Assembly (NCBI RefSeq): GCF_002951615.1
Contig: NZ_CP019062.1
Location: forward strand, 3,782,001-3,846,000
Direction: 5' to 3'
Source of the DNA: Rahnella sikkimica
Lineage (GTDB): Bacteria > Pseudomonadota > Gammaproteobacteria > Enterobacterales > Enterobacteriaceae
DNA length: 64,000 nucleotides
In this document: positions 1-12,666 of the stretch, in pieces
Layout: each line of letters begins with the position of its first letter
How positions within the stretch are numbered: the first letter of the stretch is position 1
Notes under the pieces: generated by a model
Seen by the model: the letters and a program-made list of their open reading frames with translations, nothing else
The model's database searches: none
What the model was told of the DNA's origin: nothing
Translations under genes and position numbers: made by a program

Positions 1-397
1 TTGGCGTCTGGCGCATATCGGCCTGCATCTGTTCGAGAAGTTGTCGCTGTTCCGGCGTCAGCTGCGTTTTCGATTCAACCTGACCACCTGCCGTCGGTTC
101 AGTCGGCGTGGTGACGCCCATCTGACGGTTTTCCAGCTCCTTGATGTAGCGCCAGCGCTCTTCAGGCTTAGGCGGTAATCCGTTACCCGGACGAACAGCA
201 TGCGTCGGCAGTACCGCCGCTTCTTCATGTTTATTGTGCGCAATAAAATAGAGGCCACCGACAAACACCACCAGTACCGCAACGGCTAACACCACCATGG
301 TTTTGGAGATCGTTGTGGAACTGCTTTTTTTACTCCGGCTGGTACTTTTCCGCCGCGCTCCTGAGCGCCCACGGCTTACATAGTCTCTTTGTGCCAC
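1..397 (-). CDS. ftsN: cell division protein FtsN (N-terminal part, cut by window edge)
   Basis: FtsN is an essential bitopic inner-membrane divisome protein that triggers septal peptidoglycan synthesis through FtsA and FtsQLB. About 132 residues are present; the C-terminal peptidoglycan-binding SPOR domain lies beyond the edge. The start is a GTG at 395-397 giving MAQRDYVSRG, the same N-terminus and codon type as E. coli ftsN. A basic serine-rich cytoplasmic tail is followed by one membrane segment (roughly residues 31-53). The juxtamembrane essential region contains GLPPKPEERWRYIKELE and a glutamine-rich stretch with LTPEQRQLLEQMQADMRQ. It follows cytR in the same direction with about 80 bases between, as in E. 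coli. Identification is by recognised sequence; confident despite truncation. Confidence 0.93.
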   Translation of the reverse strand, partial: MAQRDYVSRGRSGARRKSTSRSKKSSSTTISKTMVVLAVAVLVVFVGGLYFIAHNKHEEAAVLPTHAVRPGNGLPPKPEERWRYIKELENRQMGVTTPTEPTAGGQVESKTQLTPEQRQLLEQMQADMRQTP

Positions 398-477
398 TAT
401 CGTTTCGCTGTGTCGTGATGAATGAAGAAGTGCGTCATGTTACTTAACCCTGCATATATAACAAAACAAAAACTGAC

Positions 478-1506
478 TCACGCTTTCGGGGCGGCCGTGC
501 TTTCGCGCACCACCAGCTCACTATCAAGCAGAAGCGAACCGCTTTGTCCCGGATTTCCCTGTAACTGCTCAAGTAATAATAACATAGCCTGACGGCCCAG
601 CTGGAATCTTGGCTGGGCCACGGTGGTCAGCGGAGGATCGGTAAACTGGCTGGCTTTGATGTCATCGAAGCCGACCACCGACAAGTCCTGCGGAATGCGC
701 AGACCCATTTTCTTCGCCTGGAACATCGCGCCGATCGCCATAATATCGTTATGACAGAAAATGGCTGTTGGCGGAGAAGGCAGCGCCATCAGTTCTGTCA
801 CCGCCTGCGCGCCAGATTCGTAGCTAAAATCGCCCTGAGCGGTCAGGGCGTTTTCAACGCTGATCCCGTTGCGGCGCAGCGCCTGAATATAACCTTGTGA
901 GCGGTACTGGCACAGCGGCATATGTTTCGGCCCTTCGATACAGGCAATACGCTGATGGCCCAGATTCAGCAGATAATGTACCGCTTCAAACGCAGCAGTC
1001 AGGTTATCAATATGAACGGTCGGCAGTTCCAGTTCTGGCGCAAATTCATTGGCCATCACCATCGGCGGCAGATTCCGTTGTTCTTCTTTGCTGGCGTCGA
1101 AAGGTAAATCGGAACCGAGCAGCAACATGCCATCAATCTGTTTGGTGATGATCAGATTGATGAAGGTTTTTTCCTGCTGGTTTTGCTGAGCGCAGTCGCC
1201 AATCAGCACCAGATAACCATTTTCGGCAGCGGTGCGTTCGATCCCTTTGATCAGATCGGCGAAAAACGGATCGCAGATGTCCGGGACGATCACCAGAATG
1301 GTTCGCGATTCGTTACGTTTCAGGTTTCGGGACAGAGCATGAGGAGAATACCCTACGGCCATCACTGCCTGGTCGACCTTCTGACGGGTAGAGGCGGAGA
1401 CTTTTTCCGGATTCATTAACGCGCGGGATACCGTTGCTGTTGAAACGCCTGCCTGTTCTGCCACATCTTTCATTGTTGCGGCGGGTAATTCTTTCTTGTG
1501 CTCCAA
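478..1506 (-). CDS. cytR: LacI-family transcriptional repressor CytR
   Basis: CytR represses nucleoside uptake and catabolism genes together with CRP and is induced by cytidine. The protein is 342 residues with a TTG start at 1504-1506. An AGGAGAG Shine-Dalgarno lies 5-8 bases upstream, and this start matches the E. coli length (341), so longer ATG starts upstream were not used. An N-terminal LacI helix-turn-helix (TMKDVAEQAGVSTATVSRAL) is followed by the periplasmic-binding-protein-like effector domain, with DICDPFF and DGMLLLGSDLPFD segments typical of CytR. It lies between priA and ftsN, the usual enterobacterial context. A CRP-like site lies upstream near 1576-1591, consistent with known CRP/CytR autoregulation. 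Confidence 0.95.
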   Translation of the reverse strand: MEHKKELPAATMKDVAEQAGVSTATVSRALMNPEKVSASTRQKVDQAVMAVGYSPHALSRNLKRNESRTILVIVPDICDPFFADLIKGIERTAAENGYLVLIGDCAQQNQQEKTFINLIITKQIDGMLLLGSDLPFDASKEEQRNLPPMVMANEFAPELELPTVHIDNLTAAFEAVHYLLNLGHQRIACIEGPKHMPLCQYRSQGYIQALRRNGISVENALTAQGDFSYESGAQAVTELMALPSPPTAIFCHNDIMAIGAMFQAKKMGLRIPQDLSVVGFDDIKASQFTDPPLTTVAQPRFQLGRQAMLLLLEQLQGNPGQSGSLLLDSELVVRESTAAPKA

Positions 1507-1572
1507 CGCATCTCTCCTTGCAACAGCATCAAACTGACACAACAACATCAACATTCCTCACCTGGCTACCCG

Positions 1573-1594
1573 TGATGTGTAGCTCATCACATTC
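1573..1594 (-). promoter_or_regulatory. candidate CRP site upstream of cytR
   Basis: The 16-bp core at 1576-1591 reads TGTGT-N6-TCACA, one mismatch from the CRP consensus TGTGA-N6-TCACA. It lies about 80 bases upstream of the cytR start. A TTTGCATT octamer at 1628-1635 resembles CytR half-sites. Both are visible matches; function is inferred from known cytR regulation. Confidence 0.45.
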
Positions 1595-1696
1595 TAAACA
1601 GAATGTGAGTAGGATTTGTTACCTAATTTGCATTAAAAGTGTGACGCAGATGCTTTTTTCGATCCATCACACAGAAATCCCGACTATTTATGCGGA

Positions 1697-3904
<2,208 letters not shown>

Positions 3905-3960
3905 CTATAAAAAAATGACGAGATAGTGTACACTGTGTCCTTCGAAATGCATGAACATCA

Positions 3961-3989
3961 TTGCGCGGTTCTCAGAGATTCTGTATGAT
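3961..3989 (+). promoter_or_regulatory. rpmE promoter
   Basis: A -35 like TTGCGC (3961-3966) and -10 TATGAT (3984-3989) are separated by 17 bases. This would place transcription start near 3996 and give an rpmE leader of about 98 nucleotides. Seen in sequence; not tested. Confidence 0.5.
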
Positions 3990-3995
3990 TCGCCG

Positions 3996-4093
3996 CCTTT
4001 GGTGCATTTCGCATTCAAAGCCTATCATCCACTACGCGTGGTGTCTGACAGAACAGGGTTGGATAGCGACGCGGCCTTAAGAAGAGGTTTTCC
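3996..4093 (+). ncRNA. structured 5' leader of rpmE (possible L31 autoregulatory element)
   Basis: The predicted rpmE leader can fold with a closing stem of ctatc (near 4021-4026) against ggatag (near 4061-4066), and an inner hairpin around cactacgcgtggtg. Ribosomal protein L31 leaders that bind their own product are known in several bacterial groups including gammaproteobacteria. Assignment to that family here is inference; a covariance-model search would decide. Confidence 0.35.
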
Positions 4094-4306
4094 ATGAAAC
4101 AAGGTATTCACCCTAAATATACAGAAGTTACTGCAACTTGCTCATGCGGTAACGTTATCAAAACTCACTCAACAGTGGGTCATGATCTGAACCTGGACGT
4201 CTGTGGCGAATGTCACCCGTTCTACACTGGTAAGCAACGTGAAGTGGCTACCGGTGGCCGCGTTGACCGCTTCAACAAGCGTTTCAGCGTTCCAAGCAGC
4301 AAATAA
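4094..4306 (+). CDS. rpmE: 50S ribosomal protein L31
   Basis: L31 bridges the 30S and 50S subunits near the central protuberance. The protein is 70 residues. It is the zinc-binding (C+) paralogue: Cys16 and Cys18 in the CSC motif and Cys37 and Cys40 in a CGEC motif are all present. The tail [11 protein letters not shown] is the conserved L31 signature. It is a single gene divergent from priA, followed by a strong terminator. An AAGAGG Shine-Dalgarno lies about 9 bases before ATG. Confidence 0.98.
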   Translation: MKQGIHPKYTEVTATCSCGNVIKTHSTVGHDLNLDVCGECHPFYTGKQREVATGGRVDRFNKRFSVPSSK

Positions 4307-4321
4307 GCTACGCTTGAGAGC

Positions 4322-4349
4322 AAAAAAAGGCGCCTTTGGCGCCTTTTTT
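4322..4349 (+). terminator. intrinsic terminator after rpmE (bidirectional)
   Basis: GGCGCC-TTT-GGCGCC stem flanked by seven A residues on the left and six T residues on the right, so it can serve both rpmE and the convergent metJ. Confidence 0.9.
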
Positions 4350-4460
4350 GTTGCCTGCCGTTTCAACTTCCCGCCAGACAAAACTCCTTTCTCACAAACT
4401 TTCACTACCTGCAAATACACTGAAAAAACGCGCGACGGGTGCGCACGGTTTTTCAGAGCA

Positions 4461-4480
4461 TGATCGCGGAACCGCGATCA
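4461..4480 (-). other. 20-bp palindrome overlapping metJ stop codon
   Basis: TGATCGCGG-AA-CCGCGATCA is a perfect inverted repeat that includes the metJ stop codon (4478-4480). No T-tract follows on the minus strand, so it is more likely a 3'-end stabilising hairpin than a terminator. Confidence 0.4.
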
Positions 4481-4795
4481 GTATTCCCAGGTATCAGGAT
4501 CAACACCCAGTTCACGCATCAGGATCTTCGCCGCTTCCGGGATTTCGTCACTGCGTTCTTTACGCAAGTCTTCGTCATTCGGCAAAGGCTGACCGGTGAA
4601 CGCATGCAGGAAAGCTTCACATAATAATTCACTGTTAGTCGCATGACGCAGGTTATTCACCTGACGACGGGTGCGTTCATCGGTGAGAATTTTCAGGACT
4701 TTCAGCGGAATGGATACCGTGATTTTCTTAACTTGTTCGCTTTTCTTACCGTGTTCAGCGTAAGGGCTGACATATTCGCCGTTCCACTCAGCCAT
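4478..4795 (-). CDS. metJ: methionine repressor MetJ
   Basis: MetJ is the ribbon-helix-helix repressor that binds tandem 8-bp met boxes with S-adenosylmethionine as corepressor. The protein is 105 residues and begins [21 protein letters not shown], nearly identical to E. coli over its full length. The start at 4795 has an AAGGTG Shine-Dalgarno; an in-frame upstream ATG would add seven residues absent from relatives. The beta strand [12 protein letters not shown] contacts the DNA major groove. It is divergent from metB across an intergenic region with four met boxes, allowing autoregulation. Confidence 0.98.
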   Translation of the reverse strand: MAEWNGEYVSPYAEHGKKSEQVKKITVSIPLKVLKILTDERTRRQVNNLRHATNSELLCEAFLHAFTGQPLPNDEDLRKERSDEIPEAAKILMRELGVDPDTWEY

Positions 4796-5031
4796 GGGAC
4801 ACCTTAAATTTATCAAAAAATAAAATACTGAAAACCGCGTGATTATGCCCGATTTTCACTGTTCTCACTAAATAAATGTCGTCATTTTACAGGGATATCT
4901 CACGATTTGCCCTGCGGCATTGTTCATTTTGTCGTCTTGCGCTTAACTGCTTCACGCGACGGATCTGCCGGACATCTTCATTAACGCCATAATTTTAGCG
5001 GGTATTGCTCTGTTGCTCAATCTATACGCAA

Positions 5032-5063
5032 AGAAGTTTAGATGTCCAGATGTATTGACGTCT
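5032..5063. promoter_or_regulatory. four tandem MetJ boxes (metJ-metBL operator)
   Basis: Four contiguous 8-mers resemble the met box AGACGTCT: AGAAGTTT, AGATGTCC, AGATGTAT, TGACGTCT. They are 62 bases upstream of metB in the 329-base region between divergent metJ and metB. Tandem cooperative arrays of this kind are the known MetJ operator form. The rest of this intergenic stretch shows no gene. Confidence 0.9.
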
Positions 5064-5124
5064 ATAAATCCGGGCGTTACTCTTTACCCCCTCATCCTCC
5101 GCATTTCGTCAGGAAGAAACGACT

Positions 5125-6285
5125 ATGACGCACAAGCAAGCCACCATTGCCGTGGGCAGTGGCCTGAACAATGATCAGCAATATGGTTGTGTAGTTCCGC
5201 CAATCGCCCTTTCCAGCACTTACAACTTCGAAGATTTCAATCAGCCGAGAGCCCATGACTATTCACGTCGCGGAAACCCGACGCGTGATATCGCTCAGCG
5301 TGCGCTGGCGGATCTGGAAGGCGGTGCGGGCGCGGTTCTCACCAGCAGCGGGATGTCCGCGATCCATCTGGTGTGTACGGTGTTTCTCAAGCCGGGCGAT
5401 TTGCTGGTTGCGCCGCACGATTGCTACGGCGGCAGCTATCGTCTGTTCGACAGCCTGAGCAAACGTGGCGCGTACCGCGTGCTGTTTGTCGATCAGGATG
5501 ACCCGCAGGCGCTGGCCGAAGCGCTGAAGGAAAAACCAAAACTGGTGCTGATAGAATCCCCAAGTAACCCGTTGCTGCGCGTGGTCGATATCGAAGCGAT
5601 TTGTGCGGCGTCGCAGGCGGCTGGCGCGCTGACCGTGGTGGATAACACGTTCCTGAGCCCGGCGTTGCAAAACCCGCTGAAGCTGGGGGCGGATTTAGTT
5701 GTACATTCCTGTACGAAATATCTGAATGGGCATTCTGATGTGGTCGCCGGTACGGTAATATCTAAGACCGCAGAGCATGCAACTGAACTGGCGTGGTGGG
5801 CGAACAACATTGGTGTGACCGCCGCGGCATTTGACAGCTATCTGCTTTTACGCGGCCTGCGCACTTTAACGGTTCGCGTAAAACAACAGCAGGAAAATGC
5901 ACTGGCGATTGTGGCGTATTTGCAGAAACAATCGCAGGTCAAAAAGCTGTATCATCCGTCGCTGCCGGAAAACCAGGGGCATGAAATTGCCCGCCGTCAG
6001 CAACGTGGTTTCGGAGCCATGATCAGTTTTGAATTTAACGGAGATGAAGCGCAGTTGCGTCATTTCCTGAAAGAATTGAAGTTATTTACCCTCGCAGAAT
6101 CACTGGGAGGCGTCGAAAGCCTGATTTCTCATACGGCAACCATGACACACGCTGGCATGGCGCCGGAAGCGCGTAAAGCCGCCGGGATTTCTGACAGCTT
6201 GCTCCGTATTTCTGTAGGTCTTGAAGACAGCGAAGATTTGATTGCTGATCTGGAACACGCATTCCAGTCAGTGGCAACGAGGTAA
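5125..6285 (+). CDS. metB: cystathionine gamma-synthase MetB
   Basis: MetB joins O-succinylhomoserine and cysteine to make cystathionine in methionine synthesis, with pyridoxal phosphate in the cytoplasm. The protein is 386 residues, the E. coli length. The Cys/Met metabolism PLP fold is clear: SRRGNPTRD, SSGMSAIHL, and the Schiff-base lysine in VVHSCTKYLNGHSD. The AGGAAG Shine-Dalgarno is well spaced before ATG. It is first in metBL, with metL starting two bases after its stop, and is controlled by the met boxes at 5032-5063. Confidence 0.98.
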   Translation: MTHKQATIAVGSGLNNDQQYGCVVPPIALSSTYNFEDFNQPRAHDYSRRGNPTRDIAQRALADLEGGAGAVLTSSGMSAIHLVCTVFLKPGDLLVAPHDCYGGSYRLFDSLSKRGAYRVLFVDQDDPQALAEALKEKPKLVLIESPSNPLLRVVDIEAICAASQAAGALTVVDNTFLSPALQNPLKLGADLVVHSCTKYLNGHSDVVAGTVISKTAEHATELAWWANNIGVTAAAFDSYLLLRGLRTLTVRVKQQQENALAIVAYLQKQSQVKKLYHPSLPENQGHEIARRQQRGFGAMISFEFNGDEAQLRHFLKELKLFTLAESLGGVESLISHTATMTHAGMAPEARKAAGISDSLLRISVGLEDSEDLIADLEHAFQSVATR

Positions 6286-6287
6286 GT

Positions 6288-8723
6288 ATGAATGCAATAG
6301 CGGTTGCAGCGCCGGCGGGAAGCCGGCAGTTGCACAAATTTGGTGGCAGCAGCCTGGCTGACGTGAAATGTTATCTGCGCGTCGCAGGTATTATGGCGGA
6401 ATACGCAAAGCCGGGCGATTTGATGGTCGTGTCGGCGGCGGGCAGCACAACCAACCAGCTGATCAGCTGGCTGAAACTGAGCCAGACCGACCGGCTTTCC
6501 GCGCATCAGGTTCAGCAGGCCTTGCGCCGGTATCAGAGTGATTTGATTTCCGGCCTGCTTCCGCCAGAAATGGCAGAACCGCTTATTGCTTCTTTTATTC
6601 ATGACCTCGAACGTCTGGCTGTTTTGCTTGATGACAAGATGACCGATGCGGTTTACGCAGAAGTCGTCGGTCATGGCGAAATATGGTCTGCACGACTGAT
6701 GTCTGCCGTACTGTGCAAAATGGAACTGCCCGCTGCCTGGCTGGATGCGCGCGAATTCCTGCGTGCTGAACGCGCGGCTCAGCCTCAGGTGGATGAAGGC
6801 CGTTCTTATCCGCTTTTGCAACAGCTTATCGCACAGCATCCTCAGCAATATCTGGTGGTGACCGGGTTTATCGCCCGCAGTGACGCCGGTGAAACTGTTT
6901 TGCTTGGCCGTAACGGCAGCGACTATTCCGCCACCCAGATTGGCGCACTGGCGAACGCCAGCCGCGTCACCATCTGGAGTGATGTCGCCGGGGTTTACAG
7001 CGCCGATCCGCGTAAAGTGAAAGATGCCTGCCTGTTGCCGCTGCTGCGTCTGGATGAAGCCAGTGAACTGGCGCGTCTGGCCGCACCGGTATTGCACACC
7101 CGTACTTTGCAGCCGGTTTCCGGCAGCGACATCGATTTACAACTGCGCTGTAGCTACAAACCGGAGCAGGGCTCGACGCGTATCGAACGCGTGCTGGCGT
7201 CCGGTACGGGCGCGAAAATTGTCACCAGCCACGATGATATTTGCCTGATCGAAATGGCGATCCCGTCCGCGCATGATTTTGCGCTGGCGCAAAAAGATGT
7301 GGAGTTGCTGCTCAAGCGTGCGCAGATCAAACCGCTTTGTACCGGTGTGCATCCTGACCGCAATCTGCTGCAGTTTTGCTATACCTCTGAAGTCGCAGGC
7401 AGCGCCTTGCAGGTGCTGGAAGATGCCGCATTACCGGGGCGTCTGACGCTACGTGAAGGGCTGGCAATGGTCGCGCTGGTCGGTGCGGGCGTGTGTAAAA
7501 ACCCGCTCCACAGCCACCGTTTCTATCAGGAAATGAAAGATCAGCCGATCGAATTCATCTGGCAGTCGGAAGACGGCATCAGCCTGGTGGCTGTTCTGCG
7601 CGTCGGCCCGACCGCTCATCTGATTCAGGGGCTGCACAAAACCCTGTTCCGCGCTGAGAAACAAATTGGCCTGATGCTGTTTGGTAAAGGCAATATCGGT
7701 TCACGCTGGCTGGAACTGTTTGCCCGTGAACAAAAGAATATTTCGGCCCGCAGCGGTTTCGAATTTGTGCTGGCTGGCGTGGTCGACAGCAAACGCAGTC
7801 TGCTCAATTACGAAGGTCTGGACGCCAGCCGTGCGCTGGCATTCTTTGACGACGAATCTCAGGCGCACGATGAAGAATCGCTGTTCCTGTGGATGCGCGC
7901 ACACCCTTACGATGATCTGGTGGTGCTGGATGTTACGGCGAGCGCAGAACTGGCCGATCAGTATCTGGATTTCGCCAGCTACGGTTTCCATGTGATCAGC
8001 GCGAATAAACTGGCGGGTGCTTCAGACACTAATAAATATCGCCAGATCCGCGATGCCTTTTCCAAAACGGACAGCCACTGGTTGTATAACGCAACTGTGG
8101 GTGCCGGGCTGCCGGTGAACCACACCGTGCGCGATTTACGTGACAGCGGCGACAGCATTTTGGCCATCAGCGGAATTTTCTCCGGCACGTTATCCTGGCT
8201 GTTCCTGCAATTTGACGGCACGCTGCCGTTCACTGAACTGGTGGATTTAGCGTGGCAGCAGGGGCTGACAGAGCCTGATCCGCGCGATGATTTATCCGGC
8301 CAGGACGTGATGCGTAAGCTGGTGATCCTGGCGCGTGAAGCGGGTTATGACATCGAACCGACGCAGGTTCGTGTGGAATCTCTGGTACCGGCCGGTTGTG
8401 AAACGGGTTCCGTTGATCAGTTTTTCGAGGACGGTGAAGCGCTGAACCAGCAAATGGTTCAGCGTCTGGAAGCCGCGCGCGAAATGGGGCTGGTGCTGCG
8501 TTATGTGGCGCGTTTCGATGCCAACGGTAAAGCGCGTGTTGGCGTCGAAGCGGTTCGTGAGGATCATCCTCTGGCCGCGTTGCTGCCGTGTGACAACGTT
8601 TTTGCCATCGAAAGCCGCTGGTATCGTGACAACCCGCTGGTTATCCGCGGGCCGGGCGCTGGCCGTGATGTTACCGCCGGCGCACTGCAATCCGACCTTA
8701 ACAGGTTGACTCAGCTGCTTTAA
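6288..8723 (+). CDS. metL: bifunctional aspartokinase II / homoserine dehydrogenase II
   Basis: MetL catalyses the first (aspartate phosphorylation) and third (aspartate semialdehyde reduction) steps towards homoserine. The protein is 811 residues (E. coli 810). The aspartokinase domain begins near residue 15 with KFGGSSLADV and contains the NGSDYSATQIG segment. A central ACT-type linker follows. The homoserine dehydrogenase domain starts near residue 460 with the Rossmann motif LFGKGNIGSRW and includes NKLAGASD, GAGLPVN and GTLSWLF. It is translated directly after metB (2-base gap). MetL is the methionine-repressed isozyme in E. coli. Confidence 0.97.
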   Translation: MNAIAVAAPAGSRQLHKFGGSSLADVKCYLRVAGIMAEYAKPGDLMVVSAAGSTTNQLISWLKLSQTDRLSAHQVQQALRRYQSDLISGLLPPEMAEPLIASFIHDLERLAVLLDDKMTDAVYAEVVGHGEIWSARLMSAVLCKMELPAAWLDAREFLRAERAAQPQVDEGRSYPLLQQLIAQHPQQYLVVTGFIARSDAGETVLLGRNGSDYSATQIGALANASRVTIWSDVAGVYSADPRKVKDACLLPLLRLDEASELARLAAPVLHTRTLQPVSGSDIDLQLRCSYKPEQGSTRIERVLASGTGAKIVTSHDDICLIEMAIPSAHDFALAQKDVELLLKRAQIKPLCTGVHPDRNLLQFCYTSEVAGSALQVLEDAALPGRLTLREGLAMVALVGAGVCKNPLHSHRFYQEMKDQPIEFIWQSEDGISLVAVLRVGPTAHLIQGLHKTLFRAEKQIGLMLFGKGNIGSRWLELFAREQKNISARSGFEFVLAGVVDSKRSLLNYEGLDASRALAFFDDESQAHDEESLFLWMRAHPYDDLVVLDVTASAELADQYLDFASYGFHVISANKLAGASDTNKYRQIRDAFSKTDSHWLYNATVGAGLPVNHTVRDLRDSGDSILAISGIFSGTLSWLFLQFDGTLPFTELVDLAWQQGLTEPDPRDDLSGQDVMRKLVILAREAGYDIEPTQVRVESLVPAGCETGSVDQFFEDGEALNQQMVQRLEAAREMGLVLRYVARFDANGKARVGVEAVREDHPLAALLPCDNVFAIESRWYRDNPLVIRGPGAGRDVTAGALQSDLNRLTQLL

Positions 8724-8729
8724 TTCTTT

Positions 8730-8832
8730 GCTCCCTCCCCTGCGAAGGGGAGGGTTGGGGTGGGGTATGGCAAACGACGCTGAGTTGCCAGCTAAACCCC
8801 CTCCCGACCTCCCCCTTCGCAGGGGGAGGAGC
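8730..8832. repeat. palindromic repeat element (REP/MITE-like, about 103 bp)
   Basis: The outer arms 8730-8765 and 8795-8832 are imperfect inverted copies (GCTCCCTCCCCTGCGAAGGG against GCTCCTCCCCCTGCGAAGGG read from the other strand). Each arm is itself a hairpin: CTCCCCT-GCGA-AGGGGAG on the left, CTCCCCCT-TCGC-AGGGGGAG on the right. A central stem pairs TGGCAA (8768-8773) with TTGCCA (8785-8790). It starts seven bases after the metL stop. The form matches a dispersed intergenic repeat; copy number in the genome cannot be seen here. Confidence 0.75.
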
Positions 8833-8959
8833 AAAACACTTATCTTTCCCGTCGTACATTTCCCCCAACATGAAATTTCTTCAATTTGAGTGAAGATTAA
8901 TCACACTCACATGCATTTTTGCAGTTGACAGTTTTGCTCACTTCCTCCATTGTCTATCC

Positions 8960-8983
8960 ATACGTTTAGACGTCTAGACGCTT
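8960..8983. promoter_or_regulatory. MetJ operator upstream of metF
   Basis: Three contiguous met boxes: ATACGTTT, AGACGTCT (perfect consensus) and AGACGCTT, with a weaker 8-mer possible on either side. They lie 49 bases upstream of metF, so metF has its own MetJ-controlled promoter although it sits behind metBL. Confidence 0.9.
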
Positions 8984-9004
8984 ACCAGCTAAGCCGATAA
9001 TTAA

Positions 9005-9940
<936 letters not shown>

Positions 9941-9971
9941 GTAAGTAAATAATGTTCCGAATGCAGAAAGC

Positions 9972-9998
9972 AAAAAACCCGCGAATTCGCGGGTTTTT
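9972..9998 (+). terminator. bidirectional terminator between metF and ppc
   Basis: CCCGCGA-AT-TCGCGGG stem with an A-tract before and a five-T tract after; it serves the convergent genes metF and ppc. Confidence 0.9.
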
Positions 9999-10020
9999 CA
10001 TTTAGAGCTTCCGGGCTGAA

Positions 10021-12666
10021 CTAGCCGGTGTTACGCATACCGGCCGCAACGCCTGCGATGGTTACCATCAGGGCCTGTTCGACATTTGCGTCCTGTTTAC
10101 CGTCTTTTTCCAGCTCGCGTGAACGGTGCAGCAACTCAGCCTGCAGCACGTTCAGCGGATCGGTGTAGACGTTGCGCAGCGCAATGGACTCAGCAATCCA
10201 CGGCAAATCTTCCATCAGATGATCGTCGTTGGAAATCGCCAGCACCACTTTGATATCGCCCGCCAGCTGTTCGCGCAGTTTCTGTCCCAGCGGCCACAGT
10301 TCTTTTTCGACCAGACGCTGATCGTAGTATTCCGCCAGCCACAGGTCGGCCTTGGCGAACACCATTTCCAGCATACCGATACGCGTGGAGAAGAATGGCC
10401 AGTCGTGGCACATCGCTTCCAGCTCATCGCGTTTCCCGTCATCGACGACGGCCTGCAAACCGGCACCTGCGCCCAGCCAGGCTGGCAGCATCAGTCGGTT
10501 TTGCGTCCAGGCGAAGATCCACGGAATCGCACGCAGACTTTCCACGCCGCCGTTGGCTTTACGTTTTGCCGGGCGTGAACCCAGCGGCAGTTTCGCCAGT
10601 TCCTGCTCTGGCGTCGCTGCACGGAAGTAAGGCACGAAGTCTTTATTCTCGCGGATATAGCCGCGGTACATTTTGCAGGAAACGTCAGACAGCTGTTCCA
10701 TGATGTCCACCCAGGCTTTTTTCGGCTCTGGCGGTGGCAACAGGTTGGCTTCCAGAATGGCGGAGGTGTACAGCGCCAGACTGCTGATGGTGACTTCCGG
10801 CAGACCAAATTTGAAGCGGATCATTTCGCCCTGCTCAGTCACGCGCAGGCCACCTTTCAGGCTGCCCGGAGGCTGAGAGAGCAGCGCAGCTTGCGCTGGC
10901 GCACCGCCACGGCCGATAGAACCGCCGCGTCCGTGGAACAGCGTCAGCGCGACACCGGCTTTCTCACAGGTTTTGATCAATGCGTCTTGTGCGCGGTACT
11001 GCGCCCAGGAAGCCGCCATCACGCCCGCGTCTTTCGCGGAGTCGGAATAGCCAATCATCACCATTTGCTTGCCCTGAATGAAGCCGCGATACCAGTCGAT
11101 GCTCAGTAATTGCTTCATCACGTCGTCGGCGTTATTCAGGTCATCCAGCGTTTCGAACAGCGGCGCAACCGGCATCGGGAACGGACAACCGGCTTCTTTA
11201 AGCAGCAGATGCACGGCCAGCACGTCAGACGGTGTACGCGCCATGGAAATGACGTAAGCGGCAATAGAACCTTCCGGCGCTTCCGCAATCACCTGACAGG
11301 TATCGAGCACTTCTTTGGTATCGGCGCTCGGTTCCCAGTGGCGTGGCACCAGCGGACGTTGTGAATTCAGTTCGCGGATCAGGAACGCCTGTTTGTCGGA
11401 TTCTGACCAACTTTCGTAATCGCCCAGCCCCAGATAACGGGTGATTTCAGCGATCGCGTCGGTATGGCGGGTACTTTCCTGACGCACATCGATACGCACC
11501 AGCGGCACGCCGAAACAGCGTACGCGGCGCAGGGTGTCGAGCAACTGACCGTTCGCGATGATGCCCATGTTGCAGGCCAGCAGCGACTGGTAACAGGCAT
11601 AAAGCGGTGCCCAGAGTTGTTCGTTTTTCACCAGTAAATCGTGAGGGCGCGCAACGCGTTCGCCTTTCAGACGGGCTTCGAGATACACCTGCGTGCTCGT
11701 CAGCTGGGTACGCAGGTGTTTCATGATTTCGCGGTAAGGCTCGAGAATATCGGCACCGCCGGCCCGCTCGCGCAGTTCCGGCGTACATTCGGTCATCGAG
11801 AGTTCTGAAACCAGTACAGCGATATCGCGCAGGAACAGATCGGTGGCTTTCCAGCGGCTCAGCAACAGAACGTGGCGGGTAATATCAGCAGTCACGTTCG
11901 GGTTACCGTCGCGGTCGCCGCCCATCCAGGAAGTGAAACGCACCGGCACGGCTTCCACCGGCATTTTGTAATTCAGTGACGTCTCAAGCTGCTCGTTCAG
12001 TTCACGCAGGAAAGCAGGAACGCCTTCCCACAGGCTGTTTTCGACGACCGCAAAACCCCATTTGGCTTCATCAACCGGAGAAGGGCGGTTCTTACGGATT
12101 TCATCGGTGTGCCATGACTGCGCAATCAGCTGACGCAGGCGGCGCATAATTTGTTTGCGCTCGTAGTCGGCCAGATCGTTATGGTCGAGCTGTTTGAGGC
12201 AGTTATTCACTTCCACCAGTTTGTGGATCAGCGTGCGACGGGCAATTTCCGTCGGGTGCGCGGTCAGCACCAGTTCGATAGAAAGCTGGTCAACGGCGTC
12301 ACGTAATTGTTGTTCAGAGAGGTTTTTGGATTTCAGACGATCGAACAATTGTGCCAGAGCTTCAGGATTGCTGGCCGCTTCGCCGTGTGGCGAAATGCTG
12401 TGATATTGTTCGGCTACGTTGGCTAAATTCAGGAACTGGCTAAAAGCACGGGCAACAGGCAACAACTCATCATTCGAGAGATTTTGCAGCGTTGACAGCA
12501 ATTCCTGACGATCAGCATCATTTCCTGCACGTGAGGATTTGGACAACTTACGGATTTTCTCAACACGATCCAGGATATGTTCTCCCAACGTATCTTTGAT
12601 CGTGTCGCCCAGCAATTTACCTAACATACTGACATTACTTCGCATTGCGGAATATTGTTCGTTCAT
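10021..12666 (-). CDS. ppc: phosphoenolpyruvate carboxylase
   Basis: Ppc carboxylates phosphoenolpyruvate to oxaloacetate, the main anaplerotic reaction on glucose. The protein is 881 residues (E. coli 883). The two family signatures are present: [12 protein letters not shown] with the catalytic histidine, and [14 protein letters not shown]. The GSRPAKRK region and the invariant C-terminal NTG are intact; the C-terminus takes part in allosteric regulation. It lies between metF and argE, both of which point away from shared regulatory sequence; ppc has its own upstream region (12667-12953). Confidence 0.98.
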   Translation of the reverse strand: MNEQYSAMRSNVSMLGKLLGDTIKDTLGEHILDRVEKIRKLSKSSRAGNDADRQELLSTLQNLSNDELLPVARAFSQFLNLANVAEQYHSISPHGEAASNPEALAQLFDRLKSKNLSEQQLRDAVDQLSIELVLTAHPTEIARRTLIHKLVEVNNCLKQLDHNDLADYERKQIMRRLRQLIAQSWHTDEIRKNRPSPVDEAKWGFAVVENSLWEGVPAFLRELNEQLETSLNYKMPVEAVPVRFTSWMGGDRDGNPNVTADITRHVLLLSRWKATDLFLRDIAVLVSELSMTECTPELRERAGGADILEPYREIMKHLRTQLTSTQVYLEARLKGERVARPHDLLVKNEQLWAPLYACYQSLLACNMGIIANGQLLDTLRRVRCFGVPLVRIDVRQESTRHTDAIAEITRYLGLGDYESWSESDKQAFLIRELNSQRPLVPRHWEPSADTKEVLDTCQVIAEAPEGSIAAYVISMARTPSDVLAVHLLLKEAGCPFPMPVAPLFETLDDLNNADDVMKQLLSIDWYRGFIQGKQMVMIGYSDSAKDAGVMAASWAQYRAQDALIKTCEKAGVALTLFHGRGGSIGRGGAPAQAALLSQPPGSLKGGLRVTEQGEMIRFKFGLPEVTISSLALYTSAILEANLLPPPEPKKAWVDIMEQLSDVSCKMYRGYIRENKDFVPYFRAATPEQELAKLPLGSRPAKRKANGGVESLRAIPWIFAWTQNRLMLPAWLGAGAGLQAVVDDGKRDELEAMCHDWPFFSTRIGMLEMVFAKADLWLAEYYDQRLVEKELWPLGQKLREQLAGDIKVVLAISNDDHLMEDLPWIAESIALRNVYTDPLNVLQAELLHRSRELEKDGKQDANVEQALMVTIAGVAAGMRNTG

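Noticed and set aside
4203..4463. Open frame overlapping rpmE and its terminator
   Set aside because: It reads through an intrinsic terminator out of frame with rpmE and has no homology I recognise.
6129..7097. 322-residue open frame antisense to metB/metL
   Set aside because: Shadow of two well-identified genes; histidine/arginine-rich composition typical of antisense frames.
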